Of a stretch of DNA of 64,000 nt, positions 44,059 through 52,752 are shown piece by piece (positions within the stretch are counted from its first letter, which is position 1; each line of letters starts with the position of its first letter). Both the position numbers and the translations under genes were made by a program. This DNA is from Arthrobacter sp. NtRootA1. Lineage in GTDB: Bacteria > Actinomycetota > Actinomycetes > Actinomycetales > Micrococcaceae. Where the stretch lies: positions 2,108,001 through 2,172,000 of the forward strand of contig NZ_AP024630.1 of the NCBI RefSeq assembly GCF_019976975.1, in the 5' to 3' direction. The notes beneath the pieces are model-generated. The model made no database searches and was not told where the DNA came from. It saw only the letters and a program-made list of their open reading frames with translations.

Positions 44059-44083
44059 CCTATAGGATTTCCAATAGCATGAT
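44059..44083. promoter_or_regulatory. Probable GntR-family operator/promoter element C
   Basis: CCTATA, nine bases, ATAGCATGAT, identical in both conserved blocks and spacing to the element at 38948; the first half is embedded in the palindrome TCCTATAGGA. It is 139 bases upstream of the chosen flavoprotein start. Confidence 0.6.
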
Positions 44084-44222
44084 GGTCGTCACGGCCCGGT
44101 GATCCAGACAACTATCTGCTTGGCCGTAATCAGCCGCGAAGGAGAACAAGCCCGATGAGATCCGCAACGAGCATGATGGTTTATCCGTCGACCTCGCAGC
44201 CATGGACGGGGGCGTGAAACCT

Positions 44223-45854
44223 ATGAATCGCTTCTTCTACGATGTGGCGATTGCCGGTTCAGGCGGAGCCGCGCTCGTTGCGGCCTGTGCCGCGGCCGAT
44301 CGTGGTCTCTCGGTCACCGTGTTGGAATCGACGCAGTTCCTCGGCGGGACGACTGCGCTCTCCGGCGGCCAGATGTGGATCCCGGGTTCTGCCGCCATGC
44401 GCAGGGCGGGGTTGGAAGATTCGGTTGATGAAGCCCTGCAGTACCTCCGGCGCCTGTCCCTGGGAACGACCTCTGAGGCTGCACTGCACTCTTTCGTGGT
44501 CAACGGCCCCCGGTTCATCGCTTACCTCGAAAACGAACTTGAAATGCCGATAGTCAGCATCGACCGTCCCGACTACCACCCCGACTGGGACGGGGCGGCC
44601 TGGGGGCGCTCCGTGGAACCGCTGCCGGTGACCACGGACGAACTTGGTGAGTGGCGTCATCGCGTCCGGACGTCGCCGACACGAGGTCCGATCACCGGCC
44701 CGGAGTCACGCACCGGAATCCCCGAACCTGTCCTTCGTGAACGCACAGCCAATGATGTGCGGACCCAAGGATCAGGGCTTGTTGCCGGATTGGTAAAGGC
44801 TGCGCTCCGCCGCGGCGTGGACTTCCAAGTTCAGGCCGCGGTCCGCGCCGTCAGACGAGAGGGCGGCCATTTCGTACTGGATACCGCCAAAGGGCAGATC
44901 AGCGCAGGCAACGTAGTGCTCGCCGCAGGTGGGTTTGCCCGGAATGCAGCCCTTCGCTCAGCATTCCTGCCACCAGTCGACATTGCTCCCACCGCAGCAC
45001 CTGGCTCGCAGGGCGATGGGCTGAGGCTGGGCACCTCTTTGGGGGGTACCTTGCGAAGCATGTGCGAGGCATGGTGGACCGCTGCCGTGTCGATCGCCGG
45101 GGAATCCATCGACTCAGCCCCTTTGCACCGAAATGTTGTGCGGGAGCTGGCCTACCCGGGGTCCCTTCTCGTAAATGCGGCAGGGAAGAGGTTCGTCAAT
45201 GAAGCCAGTTCCTATAACGACCTCGGCAAGGCCTTCTTCACGTTCGATCCCACCAGCCACCGATTCCCCAACCAACCAGCATGGCTGATCTTCGACTCCG
45301 CCTTCCGGAGTCGGCGCACAGTTGCCGGGGTAGGACCCAATGCGTCCCTTCCAGATGAGTTCATCCAAGCCGAAGATCTCCAAACGCTTGCACAACAGGC
45401 CGGCATCGACCCCAACGGGCTGATCACCACCGTCACCGAGATGAATCGTATGGCCGAAGCAGGCACCGATCAGCAGTTCGGCCGGGGTCATAATCCGCAT
45501 GACGGGTTTAACGGCGACGAAGCACATCACCCCAATCCCTGCCTGGGTCCGATCGACCAAGGTCCCTTCTTCGCCGTTCCCGTTGTCCTTGGCGCCAACG
45601 GGACCAAGGGTGGTCTGGTCACGGACCATATCTCACGGGTCCTCGACCACGACGGAGTCCCGATTGAGGGCCTCTTTGCTGTCGGCGAAAACGCGGCGGC
45701 ACTCATGGGTCCGGGATATGCCGGTTCCGGAGCGTCTCTGGGGCCAGCCCTAACGGCAGCCTTCACACTCGCCGAGCACTTGGGCAAGGGCCACTCCGCC
45801 CGAGACGACAACGACAGCAACAATTCAAAAGCCCGCCAGGCCACACGCTCCTGA
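44223..45854 (+). CDS. FAD-dependent oxidoreductase, fumarate reductase/KstD-like
   Basis: 543-residue FAD_binding_2 flavoprotein. N-terminal dinucleotide motif AIAGSGGAALVAACAAADRG at about 9-28, LGGTTALSGGQMW, VLAAGGFARNAALR in the middle, and the C-terminal FAD block NGTKGGLVTDHISR, then FAVGENAA and GPGYAGSGASLGPALTAAF. Such proteins remove or add hydrogen across a C-C bond next to a carbonyl or carboxylate (3-ketosteroid dehydrogenase, fumarate reductase, urocanate reductase types). I chose the ATG at 44223 because GGGGG lies about 10 bases ahead; 44202 has no site. It starts a second transcription unit with the MFS, hydrolase, ThDP enzyme and P-loop genes. Confidence 0.88.
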   Translation: MNRFFYDVAIAGSGGAALVAACAAADRGLSVTVLESTQFLGGTTALSGGQMWIPGSAAMRRAGLEDSVDEALQYLRRLSLGTTSEAALHSFVVNGPRFIAYLENELEMPIVSIDRPDYHPDWDGAAWGRSVEPLPVTTDELGEWRHRVRTSPTRGPITGPESRTGIPEPVLRERTANDVRTQGSGLVAGLVKAALRRGVDFQVQAAVRAVRREGGHFVLDTAKGQISAGNVVLAAGGFARNAALRSAFLPPVDIAPTAAPGSQGDGLRLGTSLGGTLRSMCEAWWTAAVSIAGESIDSAPLHRNVVRELAYPGSLLVNAAGKRFVNEASSYNDLGKAFFTFDPTSHRFPNQPAWLIFDSAFRSRRTVAGVGPNASLPDEFIQAEDLQTLAQQAGIDPNGLITTVTEMNRMAEAGTDQQFGRGHNPHDGFNGDEAHHPNPCLGPIDQGPFFAVPVVLGANGTKGGLVTDHISRVLDHDGVPIEGLFAVGENAAALMGPGYAGSGASLGPALTAAFTLAEHLGKGHSARDDNDSNNSKARQATRS

Positions 45855-45886
45855 CGGGGCTGTAGCATCAGAAAGGAAGGCCATCC

Positions 45887-47221
45887 ATGGCCACCCCAAC
45901 CAACACTTTGCCTCGCCCCAAGCCGAGGATTATCTTTGCTGCGTGCTTCGGGCACGCTGTGGAATGGTTCGAATTTGGAGTCTACGGTTACCTCGCCACG
46001 GTGCTGGGTAAGGTCTTCTTCCCGAGCAGCGATCCGACCACCTCCATCCTGTCCGCGTTGGCTGTCTTCGGGGTAGCCTTTCTTGCCCGTCCTGTCGGAG
46101 CGGTCATCTTCGGCAGCCTGGGGGACAGGCTGGGACGCCGGGCGGTGCTTTCCACCACCATCCTGCTCATGGGTGGTGCCACCACTGCCATCGGCCTGCT
46201 GCCCACTTATGAAGCCATTGGAGTTTTCGCTCCGATTTTGCTCATTTGCCTCCGCCTGCTCCAGGGCTTGTCTGCCGGCGGTGAAACCTCGGGCGCGGCG
46301 GCCTTCCTGGCCGAGTCAGCCCCCAAAGGCCGCCGCGCATTGTGGACATCCAGCATCCAGGCAGTTGGCATCGTGGCCTTCGTCGTGGCTGCCTCCCTCG
46401 TGGCAGGCTTGACCGCCGTACTGGGTGAGGCCCAGCTGATGGCATGGGGCTGGCGGATTCCGTTCCTGCTCTCCCTGCCTTTGGCCGGCATCGGCCTTTA
46501 CCTCCGCTTCAAGGTCGAAGAAACCCCCGCTTTCCAGGCTGCTGTGGCCAAGGAAGAGGGCGAACACCAGCGCGTTCCGATGAAGCAGCTGTTCGGTCAT
46601 CACAAGAAGGCGCTCCTTCTTCTCATCTGCATCGTCATGGTGGAAGCCGTCGCGTCCTACGTAGCCAAGACCTATGCCTCCACGTACCTGATCTCCACCA
46701 TCGGACTCAGCTCCGGCGCCGCGCTGCTGTCCACCTCGGTAACCCTGCTGCTGGCCGCCGCCATGATTCCGTTCTATGCACTCCTGAGCGACAGGATCGG
46801 ACGTAAGCCTCTCCTCATCGGCGGCACCGTCGGCCTCATGGTCCTGGCCGTCCCCGCCTTCCTCCTGATCGGTTCCGGCAGCCTTGTCGGGGCAATTGTC
46901 GGCCAGATCATGGCCATCGTTCCCGGCACAGCCATCTCGGTAGCCGTAGTCGTTGCGCAGACCGAGCTTTTCCCGACCGAGGTCCGCTACTCCGGAGCTT
47001 CCCTGGGCTACAACGTTGCCTACGCCCTATTCGGCGGCACAGCACCCTACGTGGCGGCATTCCTCGTTGCTTCGACCAGCCTGAAACTGATGCCGGCGTT
47101 CTACCTGATCGTGATCAGCGCTGTCGGACTCATCGCGATGTGGAAGCTGCCCGAGACCTTCAGGAAGAACCTCATCGGCGCATCGGCTGAACCCGCACGC
47201 GTCCCAGCACATTCAAAGTGA
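45887..47221 (+). CDS. MFS transporter, metabolite:H+ symporter (MHS) type
   Basis: 444-residue permease with twelve predicted helices. The N-terminus FGHAVEWFEFGVYGYLATVL and the loop GSLGDRLGRRAVL are hallmarks of the MHS subfamily (shikimate, proline/betaine, alpha-ketoglutarate, dicarboxylate carriers); RLLQGLSAGGETSGAAAFL is the next conserved block. It likely imports an organic acid or zwitterion. Strong AAAGGAAGG site. The following gene begins in its stop codon (GTGA). Confidence 0.92.
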   Translation: MATPTNTLPRPKPRIIFAACFGHAVEWFEFGVYGYLATVLGKVFFPSSDPTTSILSALAVFGVAFLARPVGAVIFGSLGDRLGRRAVLSTTILLMGGATTAIGLLPTYEAIGVFAPILLICLRLLQGLSAGGETSGAAAFLAESAPKGRRALWTSSIQAVGIVAFVVAASLVAGLTAVLGEAQLMAWGWRIPFLLSLPLAGIGLYLRFKVEETPAFQAAVAKEEGEHQRVPMKQLFGHHKKALLLLICIVMVEAVASYVAKTYASTYLISTIGLSSGAALLSTSVTLLLAAAMIPFYALLSDRIGRKPLLIGGTVGLMVLAVPAFLLIGSGSLVGAIVGQIMAIVPGTAISVAVVVAQTELFPTEVRYSGASLGYNVAYALFGGTAPYVAAFLVASTSLKLMPAFYLIVISAVGLIAMWKLPETFRKNLIGASAEPARVPAHSK

Positions 47222-48132
47222 GCCCGGACGCAACGATGCCGCACATGGGTGAGGCGAATGCCCCTAAGCAGACGGCCAGTAGAAACGAGCTTGTCGTGCT
47301 TGGCTCAGCTGGCGGCCCGACGCCAAAGCCAGGCCGACGGCCCGTCTCTCATGCCCTGGTGGTGGACCAGAACATCTCTCTCGTCGACTGTGGTAACGGA
47401 ACCATCAGCCAGTTCGTTAGCGCCGGACTGGACCTTGGCAGCCTTCGCCGGATTCTGATCACGCACCACCACATCGACCACGTCGCAGATGTGGCCATGT
47501 TCCTGCACCTTGCATGGTCACAACTGCGTGCACCGGTCGAAGTCATTGGCCCACCACCGGTGGCCCGTCTTTTCGAACTGCACTACGAAGCGTTCGACTT
47601 CGATATCCAGTCGCGCATGAACGATGAAGGCCGCAGGCACCTGCGCGAGTTTGTGCGCGTGCATGAAATTACGGGCCCTGAAATCTTCGACGACGGCTCT
47701 GTCACGGTCACGGCCGCGATGGTTGAACACCCGCCTGTCGAGTTTGCCTTCGGGTACCGGATCGATCAGGCAGGACGGAGCGTTTGCTTCTCCGGCGACA
47801 CAAGGCCTAGCGAATCCTTAAGCACCCTTGCGCGCGGATGTGACCTGTTGATCCATGAAACGACCTACCTCACAAACGCCACGGACTATCTCAGTGCTGA
47901 GCGGGCCACTCTCGTTTTGCCCCGGATGCGAAGCGTCCACAGCGATCCCAAGGGCGCTGGACAGGTCGCTGCCGCTGCAGGGGTCTCAGGGCTTCTGCTG
48001 AGCCCGGTAGGGACCTTCGGCCCTGCTTCGGACGAAGAGATCCTCGCCGAAGCAGCCGCCGAATTCACCGGCGAGGTCTGGGTCGGCCGAGACTTCCTAC
48101 GCATCCCACTTCCACAACCAGGAGAAAAGTAA
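47218..48132 (+). CDS. Metallo-beta-lactamase-fold hydrolase (RNase Z/arylsulfatase-like)
   Basis: 304-residue MBL-fold protein. Metal motif THHHIDHVAD (HxHxDH, residues 83-88), VEHPPVEFAFGYRI, CFSGDTRPSESL with the bridging Asp, and HETTYL. The layout (LGSAGGPTPKPGRRP at the start, SGDTRPS, HSDPKGAGQVAAAAGV) is that of the RNase Z-like subgroup that also includes arylsulfatase and lactonase-type enzymes. Starts with GTG overlapping the MFS stop, so it is part of the catabolic operon; a role in hydrolysing a pathway intermediate is more likely than tRNA processing. Confidence 0.88.
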   Translation: MSPDATMPHMGEANAPKQTASRNELVVLGSAGGPTPKPGRRPVSHALVVDQNISLVDCGNGTISQFVSAGLDLGSLRRILITHHHIDHVADVAMFLHLAWSQLRAPVEVIGPPPVARLFELHYEAFDFDIQSRMNDEGRRHLREFVRVHEITGPEIFDDGSVTVTAAMVEHPPVEFAFGYRIDQAGRSVCFSGDTRPSESLSTLARGCDLLIHETTYLTNATDYLSAERATLVLPRMRSVHSDPKGAGQVAAAAGVSGLLLSPVGTFGPASDEEILAEAAAEFTGEVWVGRDFLRIPLPQPGEK

Positions 48133-48136
48133 TCCC

Positions 48137-49741
48137 ATGACCACTTACAACACCGGCGGCGAGGCCGTCGTCAGCAGCCTCAAGGCCAACGGACTCACCA
48201 CCGTCTTCGGGCTCCCCGGCGTTCAGAACGACTGGCTTTACAACGCCTTCTACGATGCCGGCGATGACATCCGCATCATCCACACCCGCCACGAGCAAGG
48301 TGCCGGTTACATGGCACTTGGACACACCATGGCCACGGGAAAGCCGAGCATCTGCAACGTCGTGCCCGGCCCCGGGGCGCTCAACGCGGGGGCAGCCCTC
48401 GCCACGGCCTACGGCCTGAACGCCAAGATGCTGTTCCTTACCGGTCAAATTTCTCAGAAAATGATCGGCCGGGAAATGGGAACGCTCCACGAAGTCCCCG
48501 ACCAGCCAGGGATGCTGCGGTCGCTGACCAAGCACTACGACCGTGTCACCCATCCAGCTGAGGCCGGCCAGAAAATCGCCGATGCGATCCGTGCCATGAA
48601 CTCAGGACGTCCCCGCCCGGCAGCGCTGGAAGTCCCCATGGACGTGCTCGAACAACGAGCTCCGGTCTCCGATACCGTCCCGGTGGCCGACGCGCCCGAG
48701 GACATCATCGACGAAGAAGGCATCGAAAAGGCCCTGAACATCCTCGCCGAGGCCAAGAACCCGATGATTTTCGTGGCCAACGGCGCCCAGGACGTCTCCG
48801 CGGAAGTCACCAGGCTCGCCGAGATCCTCCAGGCCCCGGTCGTTGGCTACCGCACCGGACGTGGAATCGTTGACAGCCGACACCCGTTGAGCGTCTTCCT
48901 CCCCGAGGCAAAGCCACTCTGGGCCGAAACGGACGTCGTCCTCGCCCTCGGAGGCAGCGCCCGTTCTGCTCTTCAGGGATGGGGCAAGGGCAAGCGTAAG
49001 CTCATCCGCATCGACGTCGACCAAACCGTCCATGGACGCTACGGACAGCCCGACGCGGCGATTACCGGCCGCCTTGAAGCGCACCTTCCGGTCTTGATCG
49101 AAGGTCTGGAAAAGCGGGGCATCCAGAACGCGGACATCACCGAACAGATGACACTGGTCCACAAGGAATGGAAAGAGCGCAGCGCCGTTCTTGACCAGCA
49201 GACGGCATACCTTGCCGTTATCCGCGAAGCACTAGGCGTCGACGGTGTCTTCGTTGACGAATTGACCCAGATCGGCTTCGCCAGCCGTATCCTGCTCCCC
49301 GTCTATAAGCCCCGTACCTTCATCTCCACCGGCTACATGGGCACGCTCGGTTACGGTTTTCCCACAGCTCTTGGAGCCAAGGTGGCCAAGCCGGACACCC
49401 GTGTGCTGTCCGTAACGGGAGACGGCGGTTTCATGTTCGCAGCAACCGAGCTGGCCACAGCGGTCCAGCACAACATCGGTCTGGTCACTGTCCTGTTCAA
49501 CAATTCCCAGTACGGCAACGTCCAGCAGATGCAACGTGACCTCTACGGCGGCAAGGTGATTGCCACCGACCTGGTCAACCCGAACTTCGAACAGTTCGTC
49601 ACGTCCTTCGGAGCGTCATACGGTCGTGCCACCTCCCCGCAGGAGCTTGGACCGGTCCTCGAAGATGCCTTCCGGTCCGGCCGGCCAACCGTCATCGAGG
49701 TCGTGGTGGGAAACATGACCAGTGTGGACCAGTTCCGGTGA
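48137..49741 (+). CDS. Thiamine diphosphate-dependent enzyme (2-oxoacid decarboxylase/ALS-like)
   Basis: 534-residue three-domain ThDP enzyme. Pyrimidine domain with the catalytic Glu53 in THRHEQGAGYMA, a central Rossmann-like domain (VLALGGSARSAL, RIDVDQTVHGR), and the ThDP/Mg motif GDGGFMFAATELATAVQHNI ending in NN at about 428-456. Family members include acetolactate synthase, benzoylformate and phenylpyruvate decarboxylases and 2-ketoarginine decarboxylase. With an aminotransferase and an aldehyde dehydrogenase nearby, 2-oxoacid decarboxylation is the most economical guess. It is preceded by GGAG and followed by a coupled P-loop gene (GTGA). Confidence 0.9.
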   Translation: MTTYNTGGEAVVSSLKANGLTTVFGLPGVQNDWLYNAFYDAGDDIRIIHTRHEQGAGYMALGHTMATGKPSICNVVPGPGALNAGAALATAYGLNAKMLFLTGQISQKMIGREMGTLHEVPDQPGMLRSLTKHYDRVTHPAEAGQKIADAIRAMNSGRPRPAALEVPMDVLEQRAPVSDTVPVADAPEDIIDEEGIEKALNILAEAKNPMIFVANGAQDVSAEVTRLAEILQAPVVGYRTGRGIVDSRHPLSVFLPEAKPLWAETDVVLALGGSARSALQGWGKGKRKLIRIDVDQTVHGRYGQPDAAITGRLEAHLPVLIEGLEKRGIQNADITEQMTLVHKEWKERSAVLDQQTAYLAVIREALGVDGVFVDELTQIGFASRILLPVYKPRTFISTGYMGTLGYGFPTALGAKVAKPDTRVLSVTGDGGFMFAATELATAVQHNIGLVTVLFNNSQYGNVQQMQRDLYGGKVIATDLVNPNFEQFVTSFGASYGRATSPQELGPVLEDAFRSGRPTVIEVVVGNMTSVDQFR

Positions 49742-50589
49742 GCAAGGCACTGAAAAGCCCACCAGCGCCATACCTGAAAGAGCTGTGGACAAAGCTCGAA
49801 GTTCTCCGCTGCGTCGTGGTCGTGGGCCTGCCCGGGACGGGTAAGAGCCTGCTGGTTCGGGAAATAGCCGCTGCCGCAGCCGCTGCCGGACGAAACAGCA
49901 GTCTCCTGCAATGGGACGTCTCCCGAGAGAGTTGGGACTCCCACCCCACCGCATCGGCACTCTTCCCTGAGATCGACGGCGTCACCCACTCGGGGATCCG
50001 CCTGGCCATGGGCTCCTGGGTTCGAACCACGGTGGGGAAGTGGTTCAGTAACCACGCCGGGCTTGAGCAACTGCTGATCGTGGAGGCCCCCCATATCGGA
50101 GGCAGGTTCTCTGAGCTCTCCCACATCGTCGATGACCAGGCTGAACAACCATTGGCAGGCGCAGAAACCCTCTTCGTCCTGGTGGCCCCAACCAAGGAAC
50201 TGCAACTCACACTCAAACGCCAACGCGCCGCTGACATGGAAGCCGGGCAGGGCACTTACGAGAGCAACAACGCTTCCCCTGACCTTCTTGATGAACTGAC
50301 TAACTCCCTTCGTGGTCCGGCAGGAGAGCTGGGTATCACCGGTTCAACCTCCACCGGGTATGACCCCGGTCTTTACGCCGGACTCATGCAACATGTCCTA
50401 CGGCACCGGCATGTCCTGCTAGTCCAACCGGACGAGCTGATGGAAGTCACCGGATCCGTCTATTCCCTGGGGAACAGCTCGGAGAGGCTTTGGGCAACGG
50501 AGGAAGAGGTCAGCGCATCGCTTGACCCCGTTGCATCACTGTCTCCAGATGAACTGTTGCAGCGGACCGATTCCTGGTTCAGGTTCTAG
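49738..50589 (+). CDS. P-loop NTPase/kinase-like protein of unknown function
   Basis: 283-residue cytoplasmic protein starting with a GTG that overlaps the ThDP enzyme stop. Walker A is VVVVGLPGTGKSLLVREIAA at about residues 27-46 and a Walker-B-like strand is LLIVEAPHIGG near 113-123; the rest (FVLVAPTKELQLTLKRQR, GITGSTSTGYDPGLYAGLM, LLVQPDELMEVTGSVYSLG) does not match a family I know. The size and shape suggest a small-molecule kinase of the zeta-toxin/gluconate-kinase superfamily. Its place as the last gene of a catabolic operon points to phosphorylation of a pathway compound or activation of a partner; that is inference. Confidence 0.75.
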   Translation: MSKALKSPPAPYLKELWTKLEVLRCVVVVGLPGTGKSLLVREIAAAAAAAGRNSSLLQWDVSRESWDSHPTASALFPEIDGVTHSGIRLAMGSWVRTTVGKWFSNHAGLEQLLIVEAPHIGGRFSELSHIVDDQAEQPLAGAETLFVLVAPTKELQLTLKRQRAADMEAGQGTYESNNASPDLLDELTNSLRGPAGELGITGSTSTGYDPGLYAGLMQHVLRHRHVLLVQPDELMEVTGSVYSLGNSSERLWATEEEVSASLDPVASLSPDELLQRTDSWFRF

Positions 50590-50605
50590 CCAAATCCCGG
50601 AACAA

Positions 50606-50647
50606 AAGAAAGGTGGTACAGGCCGACCGGCCTGTACCACCTTTCTT
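50606..50647. terminator. Bidirectional rho-independent terminator
   Basis: A perfect 19-bp stem (left arm AAGAAAGGTGGTACAGGCC) with a GACC loop, with A-rich sequence before and T-rich after. It lies between the convergent P-loop gene (ends 50589) and GntR gene (ends 50685) and can end transcription both ways. Confidence 0.9.
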
Positions 50648-50684
50648 CTTTGGCTTCGCTCGAGCTAGAGCACCCTGTTATCGG

Positions 50685-51392
50685 TCATGCTGCCGGACGG
50701 GAATTCAGCTTCTCCTGGACACGGCGGACCAGGACCAACGTGTGCTCTCGGCTGATCTCTTCGAGGCTGGCGTCAGCTTCCCCGTTTTCGATGGCGTCGA
50801 TGATCCGGGTATGGAAACCAATGGTTTCCTTGCCCGCTGACAAGCCCAGGGTCTGAATGATGATGCCGCGTTCCCGGGCAAACACCAGGCTGCTGACCGT
50901 GTCCGTCCATTGGGACAGGCGCTGAAGCTCCTGAATAAGCAGCGCGTTGGGGCAACGGTCATGGATCATCTCATGGAACCGCCGGTTCAAGCTGGTCCAG
51001 GATTCGAAGTCGAATTCTTCCAGGGCACCCAGAAGGCTGTCGTTGGTCTCCCGTAATGCAGCGATCTCCTCAGCCGTCAGCAAGGGAGCCGCGGCGCGGG
51101 TCGCGTACGCCTCCATGACTGCCTTCATCTCCATAAGATTGAACCAGTGGGTCTTGTCCAGCTGCACGATGGAGGGACCGGAGTTCGCGCCGTACTCGAC
51201 CAGCCCCTCGGCCTCAAGCCGCCTCAACGCTTCCCGGATCGGTGCTTGGCTGACCCCGATATCCTTGACTAGATTGTCAATGATCAGCCTCTGCCCCGCG
51301 GCGTACTGCGAGCCGACAATGCGGTTACGCAGGATTTCGTGGGCATAATCGACCTTGGACTGGGTGGCTGAGGCTGGTGCTGTAACTGACAT
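50685..51392 (-). CDS. GntR family regulator, FCD subfamily
   Basis: 235-residue regulator. Winged helix with AGQRLIIDNLVKDIGVSQAP followed by IREALRRLEAEGLVEYG, then an all-helical FCD effector domain with metal-ligand-like residues (EAYATRAAAPLL, SLNRRFHEMIHDRCPN, FHTRIIDAIENGEAD). FadR/VanR-type FCD proteins respond to organic acids or amino acid derivatives. Start at 51392 (GAGGGAGAC ahead); a longer frame to 51452 lacks a better site. It lies among the operons that carry the CCTATA element and is the natural candidate to bind it. Confidence 0.9.
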   Translation of the reverse strand: MSVTAPASATQSKVDYAHEILRNRIVGSQYAAGQRLIIDNLVKDIGVSQAPIREALRRLEAEGLVEYGANSGPSIVQLDKTHWFNLMEMKAVMEAYATRAAAPLLTAEEIAALRETNDSLLGALEEFDFESWTSLNRRFHEMIHDRCPNALLIQELQRLSQWTDTVSSLVFARERGIIIQTLGLSAGKETIGFHTRIIDAIENGEADASLEEISREHTLVLVRRVQEKLNSRPAA

Positions 51393-51483
51393 GTCTCCCT
51401 CTCGGAGCGGTAACGACAACATTCGAGGCGTGGGGTGCGCCTTATCCCGCAACGGTCGGGGGAGTTCATAACAGCCCGCGATT

Positions 51484-51505
51484 CCGTATAGCTAATCCTA
51501 TGCGA
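51484..51505. promoter_or_regulatory. TATAG-rich element between GntR and aminotransferase genes
   Basis: The sequence CCGTATAGCTAATCCTATGC contains two imperfect CCTATA-like half-sites. It lies 92 bases upstream of the GntR start and just beyond the end of the aminotransferase gene, as expected for autoregulation. Weaker match than the elements at 38948 and 44059. Confidence 0.4.
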
Positions 51506-51544
51506 TCGACTGAGGTTTAACTCACGCTTCCCCGAAGAAATGGC

Positions 51545-52684
51545 CTAGGCGCTTTGCTTGGCAGCGTTCGTAACCACCCGGTCGAGGGCGGCGATCGTTG
51601 CGCTGACTTGGTCGGGTGTTCCGACGGTGATCCTGACGCTTTCAGGGTCTCCCATGGCGTTTCCCGGGCGAACGATGACGCCTTCACCTTCAAGTGCCTT
51701 GGTGAATGCCTTGGCATCTCCGACCTTGACGTAGACGAAGTTGGCATGTGAATCCAAGGGTTCGAAGCCGAGGTCGCGGAGACCGTTCGTGAGAGCGTCG
51801 CGGCCCTGCTTGTTCAGGCCGACCCGGCGGACCAGTTCGGCTTCCTCGTTCAGGCTCGCCAGCGCTGCGGCCTGGGCGACGCTGGAGACTTCGTAGTTGC
51901 TTTGCACCTTCTGGACGGCACCGATGATTTCCGGGGAGCCAACGAGGTAGGCCACGCGCAAACCGGCCAGGCCGTATGCCTTGGAAAAAGTGCGGAGCGT
52001 GACGAGGTTGCGGCGCTTGAAAGCGGACTCCGCGACCGTGTCGGTGTATTCCTGCGACTGTGCGTATTCGAAGTAGGCCTCGTCCACCACAATAGTGACG
52101 TATTGCGGAACGTCCCGGATGAACTGGAGCAATTCGTCGCGGCCAACGATGCCACCGGTGGGGTTGTTGGGGTTGCAGACGTAGACGATGCGGGTGGCGT
52201 CGTTGATCAAGCCGAGCATGGCCTCGAGATCATAGCTGCCATCCGCACGGACCGGCGTGCTCAGCGTCTTCGCGCCTTGCTTCCGAGCGTCGAGTGCGTA
52301 GGCGTGGAAGGTCGGAGTGGAGAGCACAATGTTCGTGCCTTCGTCGAGCAATGCGACCGACAGGTGATGGATGAGTCCGATGCCCCCTGCACCGACAGCG
52401 ACCTCGGTGATGTCAACGTTGAGCATCCGTGCCAGTTCAGCGCGGAGGGTTCGGAACCCCGACTCGGGGTAAAGGTTTGCTTTGGCCACCTGCTCCAGGG
52501 CCGCCTTTGCCGCAGAAGGGAAGGGGCCATACGGGCCCTCGTTAGCGGCCAAGCCCAGCAATTCCAGAACAGCGCCTTCCCCGGCTGCATCGCGGACGCT
52601 GCGCCCCGCACTGTAGGGCGGCAATCCATCAATGGCTGCCCTGATTGTCGGGCCGGATCCGTTTTCGGTGGCAGGGGTTTGCAT
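51545..52684 (-). CDS. Fold-type I PLP aminotransferase (histidinol-phosphate aminotransferase-like)
   Basis: 379-residue class I/II aminotransferase. LAANEGPYGPFPS at about 45-57, VGAGGIGLIHHL, CNPNNPTGG at 170-178, VVDEAYFEY near 199-207, the PLP lysine at 235 (RTFSKAYGLAGLR), and HANFVYV near the C-terminus. HisC-like enzymes act on histidinol phosphate, aromatic or other amino acids; being outside a his operon and beside amino acid transport genes, a catabolic or broad-range role is likely. It is divergent from the aldehyde dehydrogenase gene, and a decayed paralog lies at 37844-38884. Confidence 0.9.
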   Translation of the reverse strand: MQTPATENGSGPTIRAAIDGLPPYSAGRSVRDAAGEGAVLELLGLAANEGPYGPFPSAAKAALEQVAKANLYPESGFRTLRAELARMLNVDITEVAVGAGGIGLIHHLSVALLDEGTNIVLSTPTFHAYALDARKQGAKTLSTPVRADGSYDLEAMLGLINDATRIVYVCNPNNPTGGIVGRDELLQFIRDVPQYVTIVVDEAYFEYAQSQEYTDTVAESAFKRRNLVTLRTFSKAYGLAGLRVAYLVGSPEIIGAVQKVQSNYEVSSVAQAAALASLNEEAELVRRVGLNKQGRDALTNGLRDLGFEPLDSHANFVYVKVGDAKAFTKALEGEGVIVRPGNAMGDPESVRITVGTPDQVSATIAALDRVVTNAAKQSA

Positions 52685-52704
52685 ATTTACCTATCCTAAG
52701 TTCT

Positions 52705-52729
52705 CCTATAGACTTTCCTATATGATTCT
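52705..52729. promoter_or_regulatory. Probable GntR-family element E, divergent aminotransferase/ALDH promoter
   Basis: CCTATA, nine bases, then ATATGATTCT, with a second CCTATA overlapping at 52717. It sits in the 68-base gap between the divergent aminotransferase (starts 52684) and aldehyde dehydrogenase (starts 52753) genes and resembles the elements at 38948 and 44059. Confidence 0.55.
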
Positions 52730-52752
52730 ATACACGCTAGAGGAAAAGGACA

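Noticed and set aside
47218..48132. Calling the MBL-fold protein ribonuclease Z (rnz)
   Set aside because: It shares the HxHxDH and SGDT blocks, but its place inside a catabolic operon with translational coupling makes a housekeeping tRNA-processing role unlikely.
51545..52684. Assigning the aminotransferase as the biosynthetic hisC
   Set aside because: There is no his operon around it and it is tied by position and promoter element to an aldehyde dehydrogenase and GntR regulator.
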